This document shows positions 10,901 to 63,539 of a stretch of DNA of 64,000 nt, piece after piece. How positions within the stretch are numbered: the stretch's first letter is position 1; every line of letters starts with the position of its first letter. Below the pieces are notes generated by a model. The model made no database searches. It saw only the letters and a list, made by a program, of their open reading frames with translations, and had not been told where the DNA came from. Source of the stretch: Phallusia mammillata (Eukaryota > Chordata > Ascidiacea > Phlebobranchia > Ascidiidae); contig QLIY01000134.1 of the NCBI GenBank assembly GCA_003260075.1, forward strand, positions 164,054 to 228,053, given 5' to 3'. A program made the position numbers and the translations under genes.

Positions 10901-11051
10901 ACAAAGCGACTCGGTTCACATTTTCAGCGGTTGGCAAAAAGACAACGTTCACGACCTGGCCAAGAACAGCACACTTTGCGAGAAGTTTTGGAAATACAGT
11001 GAAACTTTAATTAGGGAATTCCCCAACGATGCAAGCGACTCTCAGGTTTAA
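7985..11051 (+). CDS. Retinol-dehydrogenase-like SDR, predicted catalytically inactive
   Basis: Seven exons: 7985-8129, 8816-9026, 9584-9708, 10177-10393, 10458-10503, 10752-10799, 10848-11051. They join in phase to 331 residues, normal for the RDH11-14/DHRS13 group. An N-terminal membrane-anchor-like segment precedes the Rossmann domain. Recognisable blocks are ARVILACRSM, RLDILVN, LGPFLLTTLLLDLLKKSG and the C-terminal EGTQILLHCAL. Key motifs are altered: TGxxxGxG reads TNAETQLG, NNAG reads NIPA, and YGQSK reads LGQSR, so both the catalytic Tyr and Lys are replaced. Frames and splice sites are intact, so it looks like a pseudoenzyme and not a pseudogene. Intron 2 uses a GC donor. The last intron is only 48 nt and could be retained in frame (adding 16 residues). 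Confidence 0.85.
9180..9370. mobile_element. Truncated hAT-type MITE remnant (GAACCGG family)
   Basis: Repeated GGTTCTAT, GAACCGGCTGAA and a right end GAATCCCACTGG match the better preserved element at 56364-56636. The left terminus is lost. It lies in SDR intron 2. Confidence 0.6.
9960..10006 (-). repeat. Hammerhead-ribozyme-like repeat motif, copy 1
   Basis: The minus strand reads CCCTGATGAAGACG, an arm-loop-arm (CGTC, about 8-nt loop, GACG), then CCGAAACGTCG. CTGATGA, helix and GAAAC match the order of a hammerhead core, with an extra base in helix II. Flanking sequence (GCTCTTCCAGCAGT, GCCTGGCAGCAATAGC) recurs around the copy at 35.3 kb, so it belongs to a dispersed family. Confidence 0.4.
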
Positions 11052-11124
11052 ATATAAACCAATTGCACCACAAAAGTTGAATCTGGCTTAAAATTCGCAT
11101 TTTTTTCTCTGAGAACCTGTGACA

Positions 11125-11262
11125 CTTTTGTTTGCAACAGTAACTTCGGATACCACAACTTTGATGGTATTTTATGCCCTTTGTTTGTACACACCCCCCC
11201 CCCCTTTTGTTTGCAACAGTAACTTCGGATACCACAACTTTGATGGTATTTCATGCCCTTTG
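11125..11262. repeat. Duplicated segment around a C11 run
   Basis: The C run is 11194-11204. The unit starting CTTTTGTTTGCAACAG occurs at 11125 and 11204, about 58 bp each, nearly identical. This is the last junction with C on the plus strand. Confidence 0.75.
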
Positions 11263-11952
11263 AATGGTATTTCACACGAAAACCATCAAAATCAAATGTG
11301 AAAAAAACTTGTGGTTTGCCTTTTTAAGCAACATGCTATCTTAGGCGTGATATTACGGTTCCACTTTAGGTAAATAATCAAGAACTGTCAAAGACATGTA
11401 TGGACACTCTTGTTGGATTCGTTACTTTAGTTCCATTGTGTATTGTTACTTGACTTACAGTGTCTACAATGTCCGTTTTATAGCAGAGGAAAACATTGTT
11501 GCAGTATTCTACTTTGGTCCAGATTTGATATATCTTGATCGGATACCTGGGATACTCCGGGCCCGTTTGAACCAAGAAAATCGTCCAAGTGTACCGGTGT
11601 CGATGAGTTAAAGCAGGAATGGGTAACCTTTTTTACTGTAGGGCCAATTATAAATGTCAAAATTGGATCGAGGGCCGCACATGTGCATCACACAAAGTGA
11701 TTTTGCTTTGTTTCTTACGGAATATGCTTAACTACAAGTATAGTTCGTATTTGATTCTAGCCACATTTTGCCAGAACGCAGAAAACTAGCATCAGGCGCA
11801 TTAATCAGCTCAAAAATGTGTAATACTGTATTTGGACTCGTTTGCCAGTACTTTTGAAATCCAGGCGTCTCTGCGGGCCGCACAAGCTTTAATGAAGGGC
11901 CACATGCGGCCCGCGGGCATTTATTTTGTTAAATCATATCTACAAGTTTGTA

Positions 11953-12060
11953 NTGAGTTAAAGCCTTGCCACATTACAAATCATTTTTGTACCTCAAGTT
12001 TTGTCCGAATTAGGCGAAGACCTGGATAAACCGAATCCGGTTTACCTGTGGTTTTTACCG
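11953..12060 (-). repeat. Dispersed short repeat, diverged copy
   Basis: After a single N at 11953, GAGTTAAAGCCTTGCCACATT and TTGTCCGAATTAGGCGAAGA match the reverse complement of the unit at 13337-13440 and 19402-19508. A small fragment (CTTCGCCTAATCCGGACAAA) also lies near 24253. Confidence 0.55.
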
Positions 12061-12190
12061 AAATTTGATAAAGAATGGTCGCGATTTGCTCCAAATATAA
12101 GTTTGAGTAGTTTGCAGAAGAGTTCAGTTGACACTTGACTTGAGTGGATACCACTTAAGTTCAGGCGAGTTTACTCAGATGTGTGATAAG

Positions 12191-12351
12191 TAGGGCAAGT
12201 TTTTGCAACTTTTGCAACTTTTTTTTACAGCTTCCTAAATACTCAGAATTTATNAAATGCAACTTGTGCATAAATGCAACTTTTTACTGCAACTTTTGTT
12301 GATTTTAAGTGCAACTTTTTCACGGTTTTAGTGCAACAAAAACTTGCCCTA
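12191..12351. mobile_element. hAT-type MITE, 161 bp
   Basis: Ends TAGGGCAAGTTTTTGCAAC (12191) and GCAACAAAAACTTGCCCTA (to 12351) are inverted repeats. The perfect 8-bp target duplication is GTGATAAG at 12183-12190 and 12352-12359. The interior is rich in TGCAACTTTT repeats and carries one N (12254). Confidence 0.9.
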
Positions 12352-12359
12352 GTGATAAG

Positions 12360-12540
12360 TAGACAGGGGAAGTAATAAATCATAGTTTCCACGCGTTTTT
12401 GTCATATGTGATGAATGTCTACTGATTTCAAACACGCTTTATGGGGGGGGGGGAGTAGACAGGGGAAGTAATAAATCATAGTTTCCACGCGTTTTTTGTC
12501 ATATGTGATGAATGTCTACTGATTTCAAACACGCTTTATG
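12360..12540. repeat. Duplicated segment around a G11 run
   Basis: The G run is 12443-12453. Copies at 12360-12442 and 12454-12540 are almost identical. This is the first junction with G on the plus strand. Confidence 0.85.
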
Positions 12541-12709
12541 CAGTAACACGGAAACATCTGGTCGTAATGTTTAACTTTTTTACGCATTTTAAACTTACTT
12601 GCTAAAAGCCGTTGAAACTCTGATAACCCTAAGCTAAACCATTTGGTCTCCACCATATAAATGCGGGTGTAGCAAACGACTTAAAAGCGTTTCAATCGAT
12701 GCTGTAGGG

Positions 12710-13267
12710 CAGGGGTCCGCAAATACTTTTTGGCGCGACCCTAAAAAAATTGCTCTAAATTTTAGCGACCCAAGTATTAAGTCTGTGGAAAATACTAATC
12801 AACTAAATATCAATATTAAGAATGCTATTGTGCTATTGTCAGTTGCTATTTTCACATAAAACAGTACGTAAACGAACGTATTTATTCTATCAAATGAGAA
12901 CTGTGGGCTCTGTGTTGAGAACACAGCTAATCAGAAAACGCATGCTTGCATAGGTGCGCCTAACTTTTTGCATTGTTACATAAACTGTATGTCACAGTTA
13001 CGTAGTCATTCGTAACAATGCAATAATAATCAAAAGGTTGAAAAAAGCCCAAATTCATTAATACTGTAGATGCGATGCTTATATTCCTGGGAAATTTAAA
13101 ATATTTCGCGACCCAGACTGGAAGGTCTCGCGACCCAAATTTGNCAAATTCATTAATACTGTAGATGCGATGCTTATATTCCTGGGAAATTTAAAATATT
13201 TCTCGACCCAGACTGGGAGGTCTCGCGACCCAAATTTGGGTCGCGACCCACTATTTGCGGACCCCTG
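12710..13267. mobile_element. hAT-type MITE, about 460 bp plus a duplicated part
   Basis: Ends CAGGGGTCCGCAAAT (12710) and ATTTGCGGACCCCTG (to 13267), with perfect 8-bp target duplications CTGTAGGG at 12702-12709 and 13268-13275. The right third is written twice, 13049-13143 and 13145-13234, across a single N at 13144. A different hAT end (CAGTGGTTCTCAATCAGGGA) begins directly after the duplication at 13276. Confidence 0.9.
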
Positions 13268-13336
13268 CTGTAGGGCAGTGGTTCTCAATCAGGGACCATG
13301 GCCCTCGGCTTACTGCAGACATCTACCCAAAGTAAG

Positions 13337-13440
13337 TGAGCCATTTCTTTTATAATGCTCAATGTGGTAAGGCTTAACCTCACCGACATCAGTTAATCCA
13401 GATCTTCGCCTAATGCGGACAAATCTTTTCGGTCCAAACG
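13337..13440 (+). repeat. Dispersed short repeat, about 104 bp
   Basis: From CATTTCTTTTATAATGCTCA to CTTTTCGGTCCAAACG, identical as far as I can read to 19402-19508, 6.1 kb away. Other copies in the window are diverged, so the identity here suggests a recent copy or a shared assembly piece. Confidence 0.7.
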
Positions 13441-15526
13441 GGTCGGGATTAACTATATTTTGAACTCACAAAAATAGATTTGCGTTTTTAAAAGTAACAA
13501 CTAGGGCAGTATCTATTTGCATGGGAGCAACACTATGCACTAATATGTGGTCAATATCTTCCAGTGGACATCATTTCCTGTTACTCTTGTCAAATAGAAA
13601 CAGTTTGTGAAAAACGTTGCACGGTCTATTGCACAAAAACCACGAGACGAAATTGAACAAGTACACTACAGAAAAAAGACATTAAAAAAACTTCGCGATG
13701 AACTAGGGGCCAAAACTTAGCTTTAAAGACAAAATTGCTTAATTAATAAGACAATCACCACAACCGTACTTTCAGAGGTGGAAACAATTTAGTTTAATCG
13801 TGCACCAAATATCAACGCCATTTGCGTTTTAAAGTACAGTACACCAAATGCAAATGCGCTTGTTATAATGTCAATGCTAAAGGGCTGCGAAAAAAGTCCT
13901 AAACTTAGTTTTTACAGGCGTTTACACCACATTTTAAATGGTACATAGCATATTCATGAACGTTCAACCAAGACAATAGCTTTTTGTCCATTTTATTTCT
14001 GACCTTACAGCACGCAATGGTCAATTTAAGGTACAAAGGTCAACATCGATTTTTGACCAAAATATTTCCCGTGGTGACGTACGCGTTGCTAAAAGGATAC
14101 GCGGCAAAGGCAAAATGGGGAGGGGCAAATTTGTCGATCGATAGTCGCTAACAAGACGAACATGTTGATTTGAAATGGATCTTTTCATTGTCACTCGCTT
14201 GAGTAGTAATTGATTATTTATCACTACTGGATATAGCTGGTTGGCATAACATCGATTCCCTTGTTTAGGAAGTACAAGAGATTGTTGTTATGCAAGTGGT
14301 GTGGCTTTGGCCTATCCTATAGGTTCTCAATTTATTCTCTCGAAAACCCTTTGCAAATTTCAATGGCAAAATTTAACAAGTTTATTTACTCTAAAGTTAT
14401 TTTTTTTAATTTTGATTAATTTATTTACACATTGATCCAATTGAGCCCTGGATGAATGTTAAAACAACCCCAAAACCTAGATTTTTCTCATATGCCAACT
14501 AATTCACCATAAATTTTAAACCATTGTGCCCAACTTCTGACAGCCCAAAAGCCCTGTTATTAAAACTAAGCGTTAACTGCAATCCATTGTTTACTTTCTT
14601 TGACCACATTCTTTACATTTTTACAATTTTGGGGGATTTCTCTTAAACCAATACAGCTACTTGGGGATTCCCATTAAACTACTAGCCTAGTGTAAGCCCA
14701 AAAGTGAAATAATTCATTGTAACTTTTTGTTTAAACCTATGGTACTAGGACAGATATACAGTTTGTTAAGGAGTGATTTTTGTGGCAGTAAATTTTCAGT
14801 GCACACTAAACCAAGTCTTACAAAATGCAGTGTCTAATAAAAGCAAAAACACACAAAAATGGCCAGCGTCACACAAAATAAACTGTGTTGATATGTACAG
14901 TATATATAATATATATATGTAATAGAATGGCCCAAAAAAAAGCAAAAAAGTACAAAAAAGGATAGTATATCCATCTAAACAGCAGCATTTAACTTTAATA
15001 AACACCCAGATTAGCAGTCCAGTCTATACAATAATCCCATCAAAAATATGTCAATTTTCACAGGATATATGTGTCTCTTTTGTTAATGATTTGGAAGCTA
15101 GATATAAAAAGCAGTGTTCTGCCTAAAGAGGCTTTTAACTACTTCTATGCCTCTCACAAAAATTAATAACATACAATCTAACTGTGGTATTTACCAGTGC
15201 AAAAAAATGTATAGGCATACTGTATTTGCAAAAACTGCCAAAGAAATACCTTATATAGTGAAAACGAAACTTATAAATATATGGTGTGAAAATGAGTCTT
15301 ATGAGTTTATGGCAAACTCATTGGTGTATCCATTTGTGCCACCAGTTCACATTTGTAAATTTGACTGCTTTTGACAGTTTCACCACATAAACACAGCACA
15401 CACAGTAAAAGGAAAAATAATTCACCAGTGTGAAAAGTCAGAATAATCCACCCGTGCTCAATACATGTGTATTTTAAGCACCTTGGTTTACCTCAATGGC
15501 TTTTCTGGTACACTGCTGCCCCGATG

Positions 15527-18500
15527 TTACCGATTTGACGTTATGTAAACAACAACAGCTATCACGATAATAAGGAAGACAATAATAGCCAAGGTAAGGA
15601 TTCGATTTTGTATGATCCTGCACAAAAAAATGATTTTAAATATAATAACAAAAGAGTGTTTTTTCCTTAAAGAAACAGTTACATTAATATTAATTTCACT
15701 ACAAACCCTAGTTTCTAACATATAACACTAAGGGTCTAAAATGTGCCACAGCAAAAGGGGGGGGGGTAACTTTTATATCATAACAAAAGAGCGTTTTTAC
15801 CCCAAAGAAACGGTTACATTAATATTATTCACACTACAAACTTTTTTAGTTTCTAACATATAACACTAAGGGTCTAAAATGTGCCACAGCAAAATATGGG
15901 ATTATGACAAAAAACACCACATGGCTTTTAAAAATGTTACTTTAATCAATTTGTGCAATTAAATATTCATATACCTCAGTTTTCCAGCCCTATTTCATTG
16001 CAAATTCATTTCAGTAAGCACAAAACATTTTTTGTTCATTGTAATCCAAGCAAATCAATAATCCCAAGAAAAACCACAAAACAAATATTTCATTCAGTTG
16101 AAAACTTTATTAACCACTTTGACGAAAGTTTATGGAACTACCCTACTGTTTAAGGACAAGGTCTTTCACTTCAGGTATGTATGTCGCAGTACTTTTATTC
16201 AAGCATTCAATTTCAAGCTTTAGTAGCTAGCAAACATACACACCTTCGCATCATTCCGGATAGAATTCTAGATCCTTTTCCCAAATGTTCGTCCCCTTCA
16301 CGTAACTGTGTTGAAAAAACACATATTTATTAATAAAACTAATGACAACCTGCACTAATGATGACGACAGTGATTGTTGAAACGTCTGCGTGATGTATTC
16401 TTTATACAAGTTCTGAGTTATATGGCAGTTATATTTTTGATTAAATCACTCTTCAAGTCTGTGTATAGTGTTCCATTGTTAAAACAGCTTGCACATTTAG
16501 TAAATATATATCAACAGTAACACTAAGCTATATTGAGAGCATATGAAACAAGAGGCACAAGACGGTATGTAAAACTTTATAAAAAATTCAAACAAGGGTT
16601 TTAAAAGTAACCAATAAGGGAAAAAAGCTTTAGATTTTACCAACATTACCAATTTCATGTTACCAATATTGATAAATTAGAAACACCACTTTATGCATTT
16701 TTTCACATGGCATGTTAGCTAACAATATTAGTATGCAAACTAAATAAAATACCATGATTAGCACACTTAATAGCACACAGTCTGTATAGTTGTGCATAAA
16801 AGCTGTGTCGTTTTGGTTTAATTAAACCGGTGAATCTCCCCACAAAAGAATTTTAATGATTTTGTGTTTAAAAGGGTTGTTGAAATATTAATGACATAAC
16901 TGAAGCCAGTTGATGACTATATTCTTTGTTGTTTATATGTTAGCACATAAAATACACCCAAACACTTGTTTAAATGCTCCAAAACTGTTACTGATTAATG
17001 CAACTGTTTAATTTAAACTTTTTGCAATGTGTGTTGAATGGATTCAGAATTAAACTAGAAAACTTTGTTGTTTATTCCAGTATGCTGTTTGGTGCAACTG
17101 TGTAGCGAAACAAACAGTTAAAACATTTTAACAACTTACCCTTTGTCTACTTCGGTTTATGGTTTCTCTATCTCTGTGCAAATTGTCTAAAATATCCTGT
17201 CCAATTTTTTCAGTTTCCGTGGCAACTCTGTAACCAATTTCCAAACGTCTTGAGGAATTTTCCAACCTTTCAGTGTTATCAAGGAGTCTTGTTTTCTAAA
17301 AACATGTTTTTATGTAATCGTAGAACTCTTACCCTTAACTACAAATTTAATGTATTAAAGTTACCTGGTCATCATTACCATATTCATCCATTCCCAGTAA
17401 CTCTTCTCTCATTTGGTTAGCTTTATTTATCGATGAAGTTTTGGCTTTTTTCTACACAATAAAACAAGCTTGTTTTTTGTTTCAAGAATTTCGCGATGCC
17501 ACAACAGAGAGGAACCTTGAAAAGCTACAAAACTAGCCTGGAATTAAGAATGTTTGTGATGTCACAATGCACCAAGTGTGCTTGGACAAGCACCGAGCAT
17601 TAACATGAGATGCTTGATTAAACAGAACATTTACAGTTTTGGCACATTATTATTATCCATATGACTGGCAATTAAAAACATTGAGTTGCATTGTTTACTT
17701 ACAATTTGAGATTCTAAGTTATTAAACTCATGTTGGTAACTTTTTAATCTTCCCATCAACTTTCCTCTTTCAGCGCTTGATAATTCTCGAACTTCAAGAT
17801 CCATTTGTTCAAGCTGTAACATACAACATCATTATATCATTGCTTTCTATCCGGTTTTGTAGGGTTTAAAAACAAATGTTAACACCCTATTATCATGTAA
17901 AGCTTACCAGCTCTTGGGCTTCATCAAGTTGTCTTTCGATTGTACTTATAAGTGATTTTTTTTCCGCTAAAGATTAGAATATCATTAGTCATTAATGTAC
18001 CCAGAATTATTTGACTTAACCTTGGCATTTTCCATATTTCCATTCTATGTTGTAATTCACCTTTATGTATAGACCAGTGGTTCTCAACCAGAGCCCATTG
18101 GCACCCCAGGGGTGTAGATTCACCAGAAACACCCACTAAAATCCATTTCCTTTTTAACTTTATTCCCTAATTTAATCGACAATTTCACATACTATTTGTC
18201 TATATTGAGGTTTTTACAATTACGGATTCTTGTTTACTCTATTCGACCTGTTTGAAGTCGAAATTAGTACCGAATTCCAACTTGAGATTGCCATTAACAT
18301 TTTTTAAGGGGCCAACAGGTCCTACAGGGTTACTTAAAGGGGGCCACAAGGTCGAAAAGTTACTTTTAGGGGGCACGGCCCACGAAAGGTTGAGAACCCC
18401 TGGTATAGACATTCATTTGAACTTAGGTGTAAATAAAAACGACACCAAAATCATCATAAATGCTGAGTAAAAGCACATACACAAGTTAAAATGTTTGATC

Positions 18501-18628
18501 ACATACGTTAATGTAACAAAAGTAGAAATATTACCTCCATGGTAAAGTGAAATTGTTCCAATTCTTTGAGTAATTTCCGCCGTGAGGGTTGAAAATTGTT
18601 GTTCATAGGATTTTACAAGCGATGCCAT
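15527..18628 (-). CDS. VTI1A: VTI1A, Qb-SNARE of endosome/TGN transport
   Basis: Seven exons on the minus strand: 18535-18628, 17908-17966, 17703-17813, 17365-17451, 17140-17295, 16244-16305, 15527-15617. They join in phase to 219 residues, almost the human length (217). The N-terminal three-helix domain begins MASLVKSYEQQFSTLTAEIT and contains LEQMDLEVREL. The SNARE helix includes LLDNTERLENSSRRLEIGY and the central glutamine segment ATETEKIGQ. RRIIQNRIL leads into a single C-terminal tail anchor. Vti1 proteins pair with syntaxin partners in retrograde endosome-to-Golgi and late-endosome fusion. Intron 1 carries a hAT MITE, and the last intron carries a duplicated join at 15757. Confidence 0.95.
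15639..15894. repeat. Duplicated VTI1A intron segment around a G10 run
   Basis: The G run is 15757-15766. Copies 15639-15756 and 15767-15894 share AACACTAAGGGTCTAAAATG, with SNPs and short indels. No exon is affected. Confidence 0.85.
16348..16445 (+). repeat. Hammerhead-like repeat motif, second family
   Basis: CACTAATGATGACGACAG and TGATTGTTGAAACGTCTG followed by TATTC..TATACAAGTTCT..TGGCAGTT match, over about 100 bp, the segment at 1043-1135 in the left-hand gene. GAAACGTC is shared with the copies at 9960 and 35313. Confidence 0.5.
18075..18402. mobile_element. hAT-type MITE in VTI1A intron 1
   Basis: Ends CAGTGGTTCTCAACCAGAG (18075) and AGGTTGAGAACCCCTG (to 18402). Perfect 8-bp target duplications GTATAGAC lie at 18067-18074 and 18403-18410. 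No coding capacity. Confidence 0.9.
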
Positions 18629-19142
18629 ATTTTATTTCCAGCTACTCCCTTGTTACAGAAAAGCGATTATACAAACTTTTATTTCCTTTCATGTGCATTA
18701 ATCAATTCAAAAACACTTCGCACATCTGTTCTTCGCTACTGTAAAAGAAATTGATTTGCGAAAAACAGAAAACCACTCATGTGTGACCTTTTTCACCAAA
18801 TGTCAATCATACAAATAGATTATCGACAACCGTACGAAGCCAGTAATATTTGTTTTATTTTTCAAACACTGTTTTTAAACAACGTGTAAGTTACTGTTTA
18901 GCTAAGAAAAAATGTTTCGCTAAAGAACTTGGTTTAACCTAGTTTTATTATTCGATTATTGTCTTTCTGTGGTTTATGCTTCAAATATAATACAGAATTG
19001 TAATTTAAATATTTTAGGCACATTGTAAACACTTGATGTTGCTAAGATTTTATTGCATACTTTCGAGTTGCTTCCTAAGATCGTGTTTTTTGAGATCACA
19101 TACAAAAGAACAAAATACTGCCGTAGGATTCGGTTTTTCAGA

Positions 19143-19424
19143 TCGGCCATCCGGGTCGAAGACCGTGCAGCACCTTCCCCAGCGAACAACATCAGATATC
19201 TCGCGATCGATCTTACAAAAGCAGAGGAGGAGGAGATGCTCGACGACAACAATTTCATCGTCGCAACGAACTGTCCTCGGGACACCCGGGTCTGCCTACG
19301 GGATCACAGGAAACGTTCCGAGGAACCGAGCTGGTGTTTCCGTTTAGGCGGGTTTCATTTGGCCAGCAGAACCTGCGGGTTCCATTACCGTCTTATGCAA
19401 CCGGACGTACATTTCTTTTATAAT
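19143..19424 (+). CDS. Possible unassigned coding exon(s)
   Basis: A GC-rich island with all three plus-strand frames open for about 70-95 codons, following a TTTTTCAG acceptor at 19142. One frame runs to TAA at 19422-19424 and is Arg/Ser/Gly-rich (for example FPFRRVSFGQQNLRVPLPS). Another is acidic (AEEEEMLDDNNFIVATNC). I recognise neither, and no first exon is visible in the 500 bp up to VTI1A. It overlaps the start of a dispersed repeat. The real frame and strand are undecided. Confidence 0.3.
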
Positions 19425-19508
19425 GCTCAATGTGGTAAGGCTTAACCTCACCGACATCAGTTAATCCAGATCTTCGCCTAATGCGGACAAATCTTTTCGG
19501 TCCAAACG
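19402..19508 (+). repeat. Dispersed short repeat, second identical copy
   Basis: Matches 13337-13440 and is cut by a single N at 19509, after which unrelated sequence follows. Confidence 0.7.
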
Positions 19509-19509
19509 N

Positions 19510-19847
19510 TTCCAAATAAAATTTGACTTGACTTGACTTTTTGATTTTTGCCTATTTGACCCAATAAGTTGTAGTTTAATTTTCTCTCTAGTGAGTTTAG
19601 GCTAGCATGAGTTAAGTTTATGATAAGCTCGGAGCTCCATGCCTCATTAAACCTTTTTCATTTTTACTGGGTGATTGGGGGGGGGGGATCCAAATAAAAT
19701 TTGACTTGACTTGACTTTTGCCTATTTGACCCAATAAGTTGTAGTTTAATTTTCTCTCCAGTGAGTGTAGGCTAGCATGAGTTAAGTTTATGATAAGCCC
19801 GGAGCTCCATGCCTCATTAAACCTTTTTCATTTTTACTGGGTGATTG
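19510..19847. repeat. Duplicated segment around a G11 run
   Basis: The G run is 19677-19687. Copies are 19510-19676 and 19688-19847; copy 2 lacks about 7 bp near TTTTTGATTTTTGCC. Confidence 0.85.
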
Positions 19848-20197
19848 CAAATGCGAGATTCCGCATACTCAAGTGGTCAAAACCGGAATAGAACCAAAAA
19901 TTGTTCCAGAAAATACTTCTCAAAGAACCTGGGGAATGCAAGGGAAGCTTTCTCGGGGAAGAAAAGGTCCAACTTTCGCCAAGACATCCAAATTTTTATT
20001 TTTGCATTCTTTCACAAACAAAAACACTACACAAGTGCACATCATTCATTGTCACACCGGTTCACGCAAAAAATGCGACTACCATTGCACGACCTCATAA
20101 CATTTCTATGGCTCAACGAGAAAATGCATGAAAAAGACGGGTTTGGACGAACTTGTTGCTACAGAAATTATAAACAACCAAACATACTAAATAATAT

Positions 20198-20945
20198 GTC
20201 ATACCATGTTAAGCGAATTTGTGATCATACATGATTGTGACAAAACAACCCAACAAAAAAAAAACACATGTTGTTAAGTGAACCAAAGCATTGTTATTTT
20301 ATAAAGTGGACTTTATTGGGAACAGCATTTGAGAGTAATTGGAAATCAGAAAAACAGAACAAGAATGTTTAAGAAAGTAGGGTTGTTAAGCGCTTGTCAA
20401 ACAAGTTTGTTAAGGTAGTGCATTGACGGAATCAACCAAAAACTGAATTAAATTTTTAACAGTACATAGCAAAAGGAATGTTAGTTAAATAGATGATTTA
20501 TTTATCCACGATAAAACAGTTTCAATAACCTTTTTTTAGAAAATTCAAATGCAAAATGGAGTTCTGGGGGGGGGGTAATAATATTTTATACCATGTTAAG
20601 CGAATTTGTGATCATACATGATTGTAACAAAACAACCCCCAAAAAAAACACATGTTGTTAAGTGAACCAAAGCATTGTTATTTCACAAAGTGGACTTTAT
20701 TGGGAACAGCATTTGGGAGTAATTGGAAATCAGAAAAACAGAACAAGAATGTTTAAGAAAGGAGGGTTGTTAAGCGCTTGTCAACCAAGTTTGTTAAGGT
20801 AGTGCATTGACGGAATCAACCAAAAACTGAATGAAATTTTTATCAGTACATAGCAAAAGGAGTGTTAGTTAAATAGATGATTTATTTATCCACGATAAAA
20901 CAGTTATAATAACCTGTTTTTAGAAAATTCAACTGTAAAATGGAG
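20198..20945. repeat. Duplicated segment (about 370 bp) around a G10 run
   Basis: The G run is 20566-20575. Copies 20198-20565 and 20576-20945 carry scattered SNPs and a poly-A length difference. Confidence 0.9.
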
Positions 20946-21538
20946 TTCTTTTCGAATCAGAGTACGTGATGGAATTTGCTAAGGTTTTTTAATCAGACAC
21001 AATACGTACTGTGAAAAATTTTGTCCGGGTTTCGTTTTGCACAAATTAGATGTGATGTGAAAACAGAATTCCCGCAACAACATTAATTTCTGTTGCTGTA
21101 GCAGTGCTTACGCTTTTTGTGGGATATCGCATATTTTCATTATGACATGAAATGGTGAACACGTACAGAAATTGGACGGACTTGGCTAAAATGGGAAAAA
21201 CAATGAAACAAAAATGAAGAAACAGGGGAAAATTGGCGTTGATGGGACAAAGTGTTTAAATTACAACTTCGACATCAAAGATCGGTTTCCAAGTACGGCT
21301 TTGGATTGGGGGGGGGGATGTGAAAACAGAATTCCCGCAACAACATTAATTTCTGTTGCTGTAGCAGTGCTTACGCTTTTTGTGGGATATCGCATATTTT
21401 CATTATGACATGAAATGGTGAACACGTACAGAAATTGGACGGACTTGGCTAAAATGGGAAAAACAATAGAAACAAAAATGAAGAAACAGAGGAAAATTGG
21501 CGTTGATGGGATAAAGTGTTTACATTACAACTTCGACA

Positions 21539-63539
<42,001 letters not shown>

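Larger units (their letters stand above)
11052..15526. other. Intergenic region, repeats only
   Basis: Between the SDR and VTI1A. It holds several joins (11194-11204 C run, 12443-12453 G run, single N at 11953, 12254, 13144), two complete MITEs, a degraded hAT-like block near 11615-11930 (GGGCCGCAC... GCGGCCCGCGGGC) and a copy of a short dispersed repeat. The stretch 13450-15526 has no supported gene; its right part is probably the VTI1A 3' UTR. An AT dinucleotide tract lies near 14880-14920. Confidence 0.55.
18629..21538. other. Intergenic region upstream of VTI1A and downstream of CNK
   Basis: Contains the unassigned exon-like block at 19143, a dispersed repeat (19402-19508), a TTGACTTGACTTGACTT short tandem repeat (near 19525 and again in the copy at 19700), and three large duplicated joins. 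A GC-richer stretch at 19850-20000 (encoding KTGIEPKIVPENTSQRTWG in one frame) could be a second exon, but I cannot confirm it. Confidence 0.45.

Noticed and set aside
10752-11051. Reading the last SDR exons as one uninterrupted exon
   Set aside because: The frame stays open, but removing the 48-nt GT-AG segment gives better alignment spacing (LALN-DPDEGTQ) to RDH proteins. It is kept only as a possible retained intron.
15114-15374. Plus-strand open frame downstream of VTI1A
   Set aside because: Lies in the presumed 3' UTR of VTI1A, has low-complexity AT-rich codons, no family resemblance and no splice context.
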